Source of the DNA: CAYOFK01 sp964403185
GTDB taxonomy: Bacteria; Bacteroidota; Bacteroidia; Bacteroidales; VadinHA17
Direction of reading: 5' to 3'
Assembly: GCA_964403185.1 (NCBI GenBank)
Contig: CAYOFK010000024.1
Location: 1-22,933 of the forward strand
Length of the DNA: 22,933 bases
The position numbers and the translations under genes are program-made. The notes under the pieces are model-generated. The model did no database searches. It had not been told where the DNA came from and saw only the letters and a list, made by a program, of their open reading frames with translations. Shown here piece by piece: positions 1 to 5,147 of the stretch. Within the stretch, counting starts at the first letter, position 1. The number at the start of each line of letters is the position of its first letter.

Positions 1-250
1 GGTAGTTGCCAACACCTCTGGCTATATGAGATGAGAAAGGGATATAACGGTCACGCTTGTTTTTGGACTGACGTACAAATAGCTGTTGCCTGTCCAGGTC
101 AACATCTTCAATCAGCAACGAAGATGCTTCGCTGATCCGAAGACCAGTGTCATAAATGATACCCAACAGGAGCCTGTTTAATGCAATCAATTTCTTAAGT
201 AAAATCTTAATCACCTTTTTTGATCGCCTCTTAAATCGGCTTATATTTGG
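1..250 (-). pseudogene. tyrosine recombinase/integrase, catalytic-domain remnant cut by the window edge
   Basis: The minus strand is open from 250 to the window edge and encodes the start of a tyrosine recombinase catalytic domain. The diagnostic stretch is GIIYDTGLRISEASSL, which contains the first catalytic arginine (TGLR). It is followed by the typical beta-strand segment LFVRQSKNKRDRYIPFS. These enzymes cut and rejoin DNA in integrons, phages and conjugative elements. A TAA at 251-253 closes the frame upstream, there is no ATG in the frame, and the N-terminal core-binding domain is absent. The copy is therefore 5'-truncated, unless a frameshift hides the missing part. The IS66 end lies only about 85 bp away, so an insertion or deletion at that point may have broken the gene. 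The remaining catalytic residues (HxxR, Y) would lie left of the window and cannot be checked. Confidence 0.75.
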
Positions 251-334
251 TTATTATTTAATCCGAACCGGAGCTTTTCAGACAGACTGCCGTTAGCCGT
301 AAGCCTTCGGCCAAGTACATCTTTCATGGGATCG

Positions 335-578
335 GTAAGCACGGTATCTTAGCGTGAAAAATTTATCATGAAAAAATCAGGGAGAGAGAACTGGAAACAA
401 GAGATGTTTTCCCTTGTAACAAAGTGGCAGGACAGCGGAATAAATCAGAGGGATTTTTGCGACCGGCATGATCTTTCGATATACACTTTTCATTATTGGT
501 TAAGAAGATACAAGCAAGAATATTCTTCATCAGAGAATGGATTTATGGCTGTGGAAGTAAACCCGGAAAAACTAACTA
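335..578 (+). mobile_element. IS66-family element, left-end remnant
   Basis: Sequence beginning GTAAGC at 335 looks like an IS66-type terminal repeat, which in this family commonly starts GTAAGC. It lies 33 bp before a start codon for the accessory protein TnpA, as expected for IS66 gene order. Homology appears to stop around 575-590, where the toxin-antitoxin promoter begins. TnpB, the DDE transposase TnpC and the right terminal repeat are all absent, so the element is a dead 5' fragment. The exact left boundary is inferred by eye. Confidence 0.55.
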
Positions 579-658
579 CTCACAAATATGGCTACGTACA
601 AATAATCATTCATTATTACGTATTTTTCAAAATAATTACGTATATTTGTATTAAATAA
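368..658 (+). pseudogene. tnpA: IS66 accessory protein TnpA, 3'-truncated and read into foreign sequence
   Basis: The first roughly 68 residues match the IS66 TnpA (Orf1) accessory protein, a small helix-turn-helix protein needed with TnpB for transposition of these elements. Recognisable parts are the WFSLV-like start (EMFSLVTKWQDSGINQRDFC), the HTH-like segment DLSIYTFHYWLRRYKQ, and GFMAVEV. The final roughly 28 residues are Ile/Tyr/Phe/Lys-rich (IIIHYYVFFKIITYICIK) and do not look like TnpA. They come from translating the AT-rich promoter of the downstream toxin-antitoxin pair. The intact family protein would normally be followed directly by tnpB, which is missing. The gene is therefore a truncated relic, although a 96-residue chimeric protein could still be made. 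Confidence 0.75.
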
Positions 659-666
659 TACACGTA
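593..666 (+). promoter_or_regulatory. toxin-antitoxin promoter and operator with TACGTA repeats
   Basis: Three TACGTA palindromes lie at 593-598, 617-622 and 637-642, with a related CACGTA at 661-666. Two of them extend to identical 9-mers, ATTACGTAT at 615-623 and 635-643, exactly 20 bp (about two helical turns) apart. An exact Bacteroidota -7 box match, TATATTTG, occupies 641-648 and overlaps the last repeat. The first gene of the TA pair starts at 670. Type II antitoxins with ribbon-helix-helix domains typically autorepress by binding such repeats, so this is the inferred operator. No convincing -33 TTG was seen. Confidence 0.6.
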
Positions 667-669
667 ACC

Positions 670-924
670 ATGGATTCAAAATTAACATTGAACGTTGACA
701 AAGATCTCGCCAAAAAAGCAAAAACATATGCCAGGAGCCGTGGGAGAAGCCTTTCTGATCTTGTTGAGAGTTATTTTAAGATACTTACAAGCAAGTCAGA
801 TAATACCGAATTTGATTTGACCACTAAAGTTAAGTCATTGCTTGGATCAATCAGGGTTCCCGAAGATTTTGACTATAAAACAGACCTGGCAGATCAATTA
901 TCAAAAAAACATCTAAATGACTGA
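670..924 (+). CDS. antitoxin of a type II TA pair (RHH-like, DUF6364 type)
   Basis: This is an 84-residue protein with an N-terminal ribbon-helix-helix-like segment: beta strand KLTLNVD, then helices around DLAKKAKTYARSRG and SLSDLVESYFKIL. The C-terminal half is acidic and probably disordered, as expected for the part that wraps and neutralises a toxin. It resembles the DUF6364 family antitoxins common in Bacteroidota. Its stop codon overlaps the start of the PIN toxin gene by 8 bp, so translation is likely coupled. The TACGTA repeats immediately upstream are its likely autoregulatory target. Family assignment rests on sequence pattern and on the neighbour; the antitoxin role is inferred. 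Confidence 0.8.
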   Translation: MDSKLTLNVDKDLAKKAKTYARSRGRSLSDLVESYFKILTSKSDNTEFDLTTKVKSLLGSIRVPEDFDYKTDLADQLSKKHLND

Positions 925-1348
925 CCTATTCATTGACACTGACGTAATTATTGATTTTATAATTGATCGTCAACCATTTTCAAGAGAGGCAGCAAAGGTA
1001 TTTACCCTTATTGATCATAAAAAGGTAAAAGGATACACCTCTGCCCTTTGCTATAGTAACCTCTATTACGTACTTTCTAAGTACGCTCCTCACAAGAAGG
1101 TAATTACAATGCTTAACGGGCTTTCTGAATTAGTGGGCATCTTAAAAGTAGATGATGATATCATAAAGGCTTCTCTTGCTTCTGACTTCAAGGATTTTGA
1201 GGATGCCATTCAGTATTACACTGCCCAGGAATATAAAAGGATTGATGTAATTATAACCAGGAACATCAAAGACTATAAAAAGTCTGCCCTACCCGTAATG
1301 ACACCTGAAACATTCATGAAAACGTATGAACAAACCGCCAGTAGCTAA
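917..1348 (+). CDS. PIN-domain ribonuclease toxin (VapC-like)
   Basis: This 143-residue PIN domain protein begins with the strand DLFIDTDVIIDF, which supplies the first metal-binding aspartate (D7). Later acidic residues in DFKDFEDAIQ (around 93-96) and the TRNIKDYKKS segment near 115-122 match the rest of the PIN active-site pattern (TRNxxDF). PIN toxins such as VapC are Mg2+-dependent endoribonucleases that cut tRNA, rRNA or mRNA until neutralised by the antitoxin. The ATG overlaps the end of the antitoxin gene. Length and acidic positions look intact, so the module is probably functional. It sits beside recombinase and IS debris, suggesting horizontal acquisition. The RNA target cannot be deduced. 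Confidence 0.88.
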   Translation: MTDLFIDTDVIIDFIIDRQPFSREAAKVFTLIDHKKVKGYTSALCYSNLYYVLSKYAPHKKVITMLNGLSELVGILKVDDDIIKASLASDFKDFEDAIQYYTAQEYKRIDVIITRNIKDYKKSALPVMTPETFMKTYEQTASS

Positions 1349-1499
1349 CAAGCTTAACTCCCACTTTTTTTGTAACTTGATCTGTAATAAAAAAACCCGG
1401 TTTCTTGTACCGTACTTCATTTAGCCAACCGTCAGACTGTGCAAAAACCTCTCCCCATTGTTCATAACCACAATAATTTTAAATTCATTTGGATCATGG

Positions 1500-1519
1500 A
1501 TTCCTGCTTTCGCAGGAAT
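1500..1519. repeat. short hairpin repeat of the ATTCCTGC/GCAGGAAT type
   Basis: ATTCCTGC at 1500-1507 and GCAGGAAT at 1512-1519 form a perfect 8-bp stem with a TTTC loop. Read as protein, the segment gives GSWIPAFAGM, a string that recurs in spurious annotations of dispersed intergenic palindromes in many bacteria. This is most likely one member of such a dispersed repeat family rather than coding sequence. Only one copy is present in the window. Confidence 0.6.
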
Positions 1520-1680
1520 GATATGTAATCTGACTTTTGAGACAGCCCCTTGCTTTATAATACACCACCTCATTACTATTTCCCTGACTGATAACTTGAG
1601 TTTCCTCTCTCTCAGGCCTCGCCTTCAACCGATTCAGGTAACAGATGCCTTAATATCATACCTTCACCACGTATAGTATA

Positions 1681-1711
1681 GGCGCCAAGCGCTTCAAAAG
1701 CGCCAGGCGCC
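1681..1711. repeat. 31-nt structured palindrome, copy 1 of a REP-like pair
   Basis: This near-palindrome has a GGCGCC outer stem, a conserved A-A mismatch, an inner GCGCTT/AAGCGC stem and a CAA loop. It aligns without gaps to 14729-14759, with 23 of 31 positions identical. Two differences are compensatory: pair 2-30 is G-C here and C-G there, and pair 6-26 is C-G here and T-A there. It lies in a long non-coding stretch with no obvious gene to terminate, which argues for a dispersed repeat rather than a dedicated terminator. Confidence 0.65.
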
Positions 1712-1945
1712 TTACGCCTTATCAACTTGCTGTCCGCCAGTCAGGGCCACGTGCATTAACATGTGGTATTCGCCATCGGGCCGAAAACTGTTTATGGAAA
1801 TTTTTATTACATTTATACAAGCAACTTAACCACTAAAATCAACCAAAACATCCCAATGGCACATACCACCGTCCGTTGGCAAATATTTAACAACTGTCAT
1901 TGAATAAATAGAATTGAATTTAACATTAACTAAAAATTAAGTATC

Positions 1946-2119
1946 ATGAAAAAACTAGCTTACATTTCAGGAGTTATGACTTCTATGATCGCATTATTAG
2001 GAATGCTTTTTAAAATTCAGCATTGGCCCGGAGCCAGCATATTACTAACAATAGGTATTGCAGGATTCGCACTGATTTTCATACCATCTTATGCAAAATA
2101 TAATTACGATAAAGAATAA
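1946..2119 (+). CDS. 57-residue membrane peptide with GldL-like KIQHWPGA motif
   Basis: The frame starts at ATG 1946 and ends at TAA 2117-2119. It encodes two hydrophobic helices, about residues 4-22 and 31-50, separated by the motif LFKIQHWPGA. That motif closely matches the N-terminal membrane hairpin of GldL, the type IX secretion/gliding motor protein of Bacteroidota, where a KIMHWPGA-like motif joins two transmembrane helices. The C-terminal cytoplasmic part of GldL is absent here: the protein ends with a short charged tail (YAKYNYDKE). Short stand-alone proteins of this kind are known in Bacteroidota, but I know of no assigned function. No Shine-Dalgarno is evident upstream; the leader is A/T-rich, as is common in this phylum. 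A role in the GldLM motor is not implied by this evidence. Confidence 0.7.
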   Translation: MKKLAYISGVMTSMIALLGMLFKIQHWPGASILLTIGIAGFALIFIPSYAKYNYDKE

Positions 2120-2160
2120 AAATCCGAGAAGAACAAAAATAACCGCCAGCTATGTATTCC

Positions 2161-2225
2161 GGTTTTGACACGGATTTTGCAGCCTGACACACCATCTGTC
2201 GCCAGGCAAAATCAGCGCCAAAACC
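2161..2225. repeat. 65-nt symmetric imperfect palindrome
   Basis: Three stems share one centre at 2193: GGTTTTG 2161-2167 with CAAAACC 2219-2225, GATTTTGC 2173-2180 with GCAAAATC 2206-2213, and GACA 2186-2189 with TGTC 2197-2200. The internal loops are equal in size on both sides (5/5 and 4/4, plus one G-T pair at 2185-2201). No U-run follows, so it is not a typical terminator. It lies 41 bp after the GldL-like peptide gene. Confidence 0.6.
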
Positions 2226-2515
2226 TGTTTGCGGGTGGCCTCCAACCCCCGGGTTGCGTACGCCTTCGTCGTATTTACCCGGGGCTATTATATTTCGCAC
2301 CTACGGGGCTTGCTTTTCCATAACCCGTCGCCATCTCCTAAATCCAGGCGATTACTACAAAGATGTACCTTTACATCAGGCAACTATTAAACCGGCCAGG
2401 GGCACATTGCTGTAACAACATGCGGTATAGCCAATGCCGCGTTTTCATAGCAGGGCAGGTTTTAATCATAACAGAATTATTTAAAAGTTTAAATAATTCA
2501 TAGTACATAATTTCT

Positions 2516-2523
2516 TATTTTTG
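2516..2523 (+). promoter_or_regulatory. candidate Bacteroidota -7 box for the TraB-like lipoprotein gene
   Basis: TATTTTTG is an exact match to TAnnTTTG and lies 118 bp before the lipoprotein start at 2634. No clear -33 TTG was found at the expected spacing, so the assignment rests on the -7 match and on its position in a gene-free stretch. Confidence 0.35.
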
Positions 2524-2608
2524 ATGACGCTGCCGACCGGAAGGGAGGTTTAGTTCAACAAAAAATAAAGCGATTGTGACAATTTAAGATAGTATAGTAA
2601 AAGGAGAA

Positions 2609-2644
2609 ATGCCACAGAAAATAACCGACAAAAATGAAAACTAG
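2609..2644 (+). CDS. possible 11-residue leader peptide overlapping the lipoprotein start
   Basis: The clearest Shine-Dalgarno of this part of the window, AGGAG at 2602-2606, stands just before ATG 2609. That ATG opens an 11-codon frame (MPQKITDKNEN) ending with TAG at 2642-2644. The frame overlaps the lipoprotein start codon at 2634 in another register. It could act as a translational coupler or leader peptide. It could also be chance, with AGGAG serving the ATG at 2634 poorly from 27 nt away. Confidence 0.3.
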   Translation: MPQKITDKNEN

Positions 2645-3380
2645 TGAATCCCCGGGTTTCAGGACCCTGATAACTTTAATTCCCTTTCTAATTTTATTGT
2701 CACCGGGTTGCCAGCTCACCAGAGGCCATCATGCGGTGCTGAGCAAAAAGGTGAACCCTCATTATTTTATTTATGAAGATAAATCTATTATTTTCATTCC
2801 ATTCATCCATTTTGGTCAAAAAGAATTCTATGATAATTTACGGGATTCAATCATTGACTGGAAAAAAGATGGTTACACAATATTTTATGAGCAGGTCACC
2901 AGCGGCCAGGTTCATTTGGGTTTAGACAGTACTTCGTATGATAGGTTGATCAGGAAATTCAGAAGGATCAACAGAGATGGTGTCGGCACTGCAGAAGATT
3001 ATGAGGCAGAAGCTCAGCAAGTATTCAAAAAAGGTATTGCGCAACCGGATTATATAGATTTGGGAATAGACAGCACCGATATTCATGCGGATATAACATT
3101 CCTTGAGTTAGTAAACAAAATTGAAGAACTGTACGGCGAAATAAAACTTGATAGTTGTGATTACGCCACCCCCCTGGACTCTACTTATACCTGTTCTAAG
3201 GGACTAAAGATGAAAAAATTAGATCCCATCTATGTAGATTATCGCAATGCGGTGGTTGTAGAAAAGATTGTTAACTCAGAACTGAATAAGATTGTGGTCA
3301 TATTTGGGATAGCCCATAAAAAAGGAATTAAGAAATTATTAAAAGAGAAAGAATCTGCCAGCAAGAAACAACCTCAGTAA
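2634..3380 (+). CDS. lipoprotein resembling the TraB/TIKI (ChaN/EreA-like) superfamily
   Basis: The 248-residue protein has a type II signal peptide: a hydrophobic segment at residues 11-25 ends in LLSPGC, with the lipidated Cys at 26. Two segments fit the TIKI/TraB-like fold, whose active site uses GxxH-like motifs at the two ends of the domain. IPFIHFGQKEFYDNL lies near residue 55, with a following helix and the strand TIFYEQV, and VVIFGIAHKKGIKKLL lies near the C-terminus. The superfamily includes metalloproteases and related hydrolases; the substrate here is unknown. The protein probably sits in the outer or inner membrane facing the periplasm. It is a single gene between the accessory region and the HD operon, and no neighbour explains its role. 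The family call rests on motif placement and is moderate. Confidence 0.6.
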   Translation: MKTSESPGFRTLITLIPFLILLSPGCQLTRGHHAVLSKKVNPHYFIYEDKSIIFIPFIHFGQKEFYDNLRDSIIDWKKDGYTIFYEQVTSGQVHLGLDSTSYDRLIRKFRRINRDGVGTAEDYEAEAQQVFKKGIAQPDYIDLGIDSTDIHADITFLELVNKIEELYGEIKLDSCDYATPLDSTYTCSKGLKMKKLDPIYVDYRNAVVVEKIVNSELNKIVVIFGIAHKKGIKKLLKEKESASKKQPQ

Positions 3381-3566
3381 AAAGGGTTTTGTATAAAATA
3401 GCAGGTTGCATAAAACAGGATGAATTTGTAACTTAAAATAAAGAATGCCAGCCGGTTTTGCAGTTGATTCATGGTTTGCAGGACCGGTTTTTCTCATAAC
3501 TTTATGACAAAACCACAAGATAAGATACTGGTTATTAGTATCTTTAATTCAATAAATGTTGTTATC

Positions 3567-4151
3567 ATGGAAAAATCACCAACCCGTGAGGATGCCTGGG
3601 TCCTTTTCAAAAAATATAACGAATCCGGGAGCCTTACCAAACATGCACTTGCTGTTGAGGGGGTCATGCGTTACATGGCCGGAAAATATAATGAAGACGA
3701 AGACCTTTGGGGCATCATCGGACTGATTCACGACCTGGATTATGAAAAATATCCCGACCAGCACTGCCGGAAAACTGAAGAGATACTCCGTGAAGAAAAC
3801 TGGCCCGAATCTCACATACGTGCCGTTTTAAGTCATGGCTGGGGCATTGTTACAGACGTAAAACCTGAATCCCTGATGGAAAAAGTTTTATTTACCATTG
3901 ATGAACTTACCGGACTTGTGGTCACCAGTGCCCTGGTGAGGCCTTCAAAATCCGTGCTCGATATGAGTGCCAAATCGGTAAAGAAAAAATGGAAAGACAA
4001 ACGGTTTGCTGCCGGAGTGAACCGGGAGATTATTGAGAAGGGTGCTGAAATGCTGGGTATGGAACTCACCGAGATCATCACCGACACCATCATGGGCATG
4101 CGCGAGGTGGCTGATGATATCGGATTGCGGGGAACCCCGGTAAACACCTGA
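3567..4151 (+). CDS. HD-domain hydrolase
   Basis: This cytoplasmic protein of 194 residues has the metal-binding HD pattern: H26 in TKHALAV, H55-D56 in GLIHDLDYEKYP, and D112 in TIDELTGLV, with H90 (LSHGWG) between. HD hydrolases are metal-dependent phosphohydrolases of nucleotides or cyclic nucleotides; the substrate is not known for this subgroup. An in-frame start exists upstream at 3471, but I chose ATG 3567 because family members begin close to the EDAWVLFKKY helix and the upstream 32 codons look non-coding. A short protein starts 5 nt after the stop and a phosphatase follows it with overlapping codons. The three genes are therefore probably one operon with linked hydrolase roles. Confidence 0.82.
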   Translation: MEKSPTREDAWVLFKKYNESGSLTKHALAVEGVMRYMAGKYNEDEDLWGIIGLIHDLDYEKYPDQHCRKTEEILREENWPESHIRAVLSHGWGIVTDVKPESLMEKVLFTIDELTGLVVTSALVRPSKSVLDMSAKSVKKKWKDKRFAAGVNREIIEKGAEMLGMELTEIITDTIMGMREVADDIGLRGTPVNT

Positions 4152-4156
4152 CAGGG

Positions 4157-4348
4157 ATGCCATCAATGCCGGCAGAAAAATCATTTGACCACCTTGCCAT
4201 ATTCAGGTTCTACGGGCCATTTGATGAGTTTTATCGATGCGAAAATTGCGGTAAAGTTTACTGGAAGGGCAGTCACTACCGGGAACTGGATGCCTGGTTA
4301 AAAAAAATCACCCGATCCATGTCTCAAAACCGGCATCACAACAAATGA
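4157..4348 (+). CDS. short protein resembling the C-terminal end of Mut7-C RNase domains
   Basis: The 63-residue product contains FDEFYRCENCGKVYWKGSHY, which closely resembles the last zinc-ribbon half of Mut7-C (PF01927) proteins, where a CxxCGRxYWxGSHxxxM pattern ends the domain. Mut7-C proteins are predicted PIN-like RNases with a C-terminal zinc ribbon. Here the RNase fold and the first CxxC pair are absent, so the zinc site would be incomplete unless the protein dimerises or pairs with a partner. It begins 5 nt after the HD gene and its TGA overlaps the phosphatase ATG (ATGA at 4345-4348), suggesting coupled translation. It could be a genuine small protein or the remnant of a deleted longer gene that still preserves coupling. 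Confidence 0.6.
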   Translation: MPSMPAEKSFDHLAIFRFYGPFDEFYRCENCGKVYWKGSHYRELDAWLKKITRSMSQNRHHNK

Positions 4349-5031
4349 AGACCTTTGTTATCGGCGATATTCACGGAGCATACAAGGCACTTTTGCAATG
4401 CTTGCAACGGTCAGGATTCAGAATGGATCGGGACAAACTGATCTGCCTTGGCGATGTATGTGACCGGGGGCCGGAGGTGGCCCGTGTCTTTGATACATTG
4501 CTGGAAATAAAAAACCTCATCTATATTCTTGGCAATCATGATCATTGGGCCGGGGAATGGTCTGATACAGGGCAGATAGAGGAAACCTGGTATTTTCAGG
4601 GTGGTATAAAAACCATAGCCGGTTATCCTGATGGAATGCCACCGAGCCATCACAGACTTATTAAAAATGCACATGATTATTATTTACGGGATAATAAATT
4701 GTTCGTACATGGGGGGATACTGCTTAACCGGCCATTGGAAAAACAGGATAAGGATATTTTCATCTGGGACCGCAGTCTGGTTTCCGAGGCCTTGTCGCGA
4801 TGGTCCGGCGGCATCACCGATCCCCTGACTTCCTATAGCAGCATTTTTGTTGGCCACACACCAACCATCAATTCAGGTTCAGACAAACCGATCCACGCTT
4901 GTGAAGTTTGGTTAATGGACACGGGGGCCGGATGGGGTGGTAAATTAAGCATGATGAATACAGAGACATTTGAGATATTCCAGAGTGATCCGGTTTTAGA
5001 ATTATATGACCAGACAATTATTAGTCAATAG
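4345..5031 (+). CDS. PPP-family metallophosphatase (serine/threonine protein phosphatase or ApaH-like)
   Basis: All five PPP signature motifs are present in the 228-residue protein: GDIHG 7-11, GDVCDRG 36-42, GNHD 63-66, HGG 122-124 and GHT 170-172. They bind the dinuclear metal centre and phosphate. The compact size fits bacterial PPP phosphatases such as PrpA/PrpB-like protein phosphatases or diadenosine tetraphosphatase-like enzymes; the sequence alone does not separate these. The start codon overlaps the previous stop as ATGA, so it is likely co-translated with the short zinc-ribbon protein and the HD hydrolase. No membrane segment or signal is present, so it should act in the cytoplasm. 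Confidence 0.9.
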   Translation: MKTFVIGDIHGAYKALLQCLQRSGFRMDRDKLICLGDVCDRGPEVARVFDTLLEIKNLIYILGNHDHWAGEWSDTGQIEETWYFQGGIKTIAGYPDGMPPSHHRLIKNAHDYYLRDNKLFVHGGILLNRPLEKQDKDIFIWDRSLVSEALSRWSGGITDPLTSYSSIFVGHTPTINSGSDKPIHACEVWLMDTGAGWGGKLSMMNTETFEIFQSDPVLELYDQTIISQ

Positions 5032-5122
5032 TAAATCATTGGAACACCAGCGAAGCGAATTACGAACAGATTTCAGAGGAGCGAATTTCCAGAAGCTTCG
5101 TTCCATAATCATAATATTGAGG

Positions 5123-5140
5123 ATGTCCGGGATCGGACAT
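5123..5140. promoter_or_regulatory. palindromic site TGTCCG-N4-CGGACA
   Basis: ATGTCCG and CGGACAT form perfect 7-bp arms around GGAT. It looks like a dimeric regulator operator, and similar GTCCG/CGGAC dyads occur upstream of genes in Bacteroidota as far as I recall. Here it lies just before the decayed PD40 gene, so its target may be lost. It could also be a short hairpin without regulatory role. Confidence 0.35.
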
Positions 5141-5147
5141 TAATAAA

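Larger units (their letters stand above)
1349..1945. other. 597-bp intergenic accessory region, no supported gene
   Basis: No convincing protein-coding gene is visible here. It contains the 20-bp hairpin at 1500-1519, the structured palindrome at 1681-1711 and a small hairpin at 1747-1766 (CCACGTG paired with CATGTGG, one G-T wobble). A minus-strand open stretch near 1317-1478 looks protein-like but has no start codon. A 72-codon plus-strand frame at 1458-1676 is an artefact of the hairpin repeat. A weak -7-like box (TAGAATTG, 1909-1916) precedes the small membrane-peptide gene. Confidence 0.6.
2120..2633. other. 514-bp structured non-coding region
   Basis: Apart from the 12-codon leader frame at 2609-2644, no gene is supported here. 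The region carries the 65-nt imperfect palindrome at 2161-2225, a second small hairpin (CAACCC at 2243-2248, GGGTTG at 2251-2256) and the candidate promoter for the lipoprotein gene. A segment near 2404-2450 weakly resembles 1744-1790. A 73-codon minus-strand frame at 2079-2300 overlaps the membrane-peptide gene and the palindromes and looks spurious. Confidence 0.6.

Noticed and set aside
1458..1676. 72-codon plus-strand frame
   Set aside because: It encodes the GSWIPAFAGM string typical of a dispersed palindromic repeat and has no other protein-like pattern or ribosome site.
1744..1790. Integron attC site
   Set aside because: Neither this segment nor the similar one at 2404-2450 has clear core sites (RYYYAAC, GTTRRRY) or an attC-like stem; only weak mutual similarity remains.
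2079..2300. 73-codon minus-strand frame
   Set aside because: It overlaps the GldL-like gene and the 65-nt palindrome. Its composition follows the repeats, and no family pattern is visible.
3471..3566. N-terminal extension of the HD hydrolase
   Set aside because: The in-frame ATG at 3471 adds 32 residues with no family similarity, while the start at 3567 fits the family boundary.
5040..5110. Hairpin between GGAAC/CGAAGC and GCTTCGTTCC
   Set aside because: The stem is bulged and has a long loop without a U-run, so it is not convincing as a terminator.
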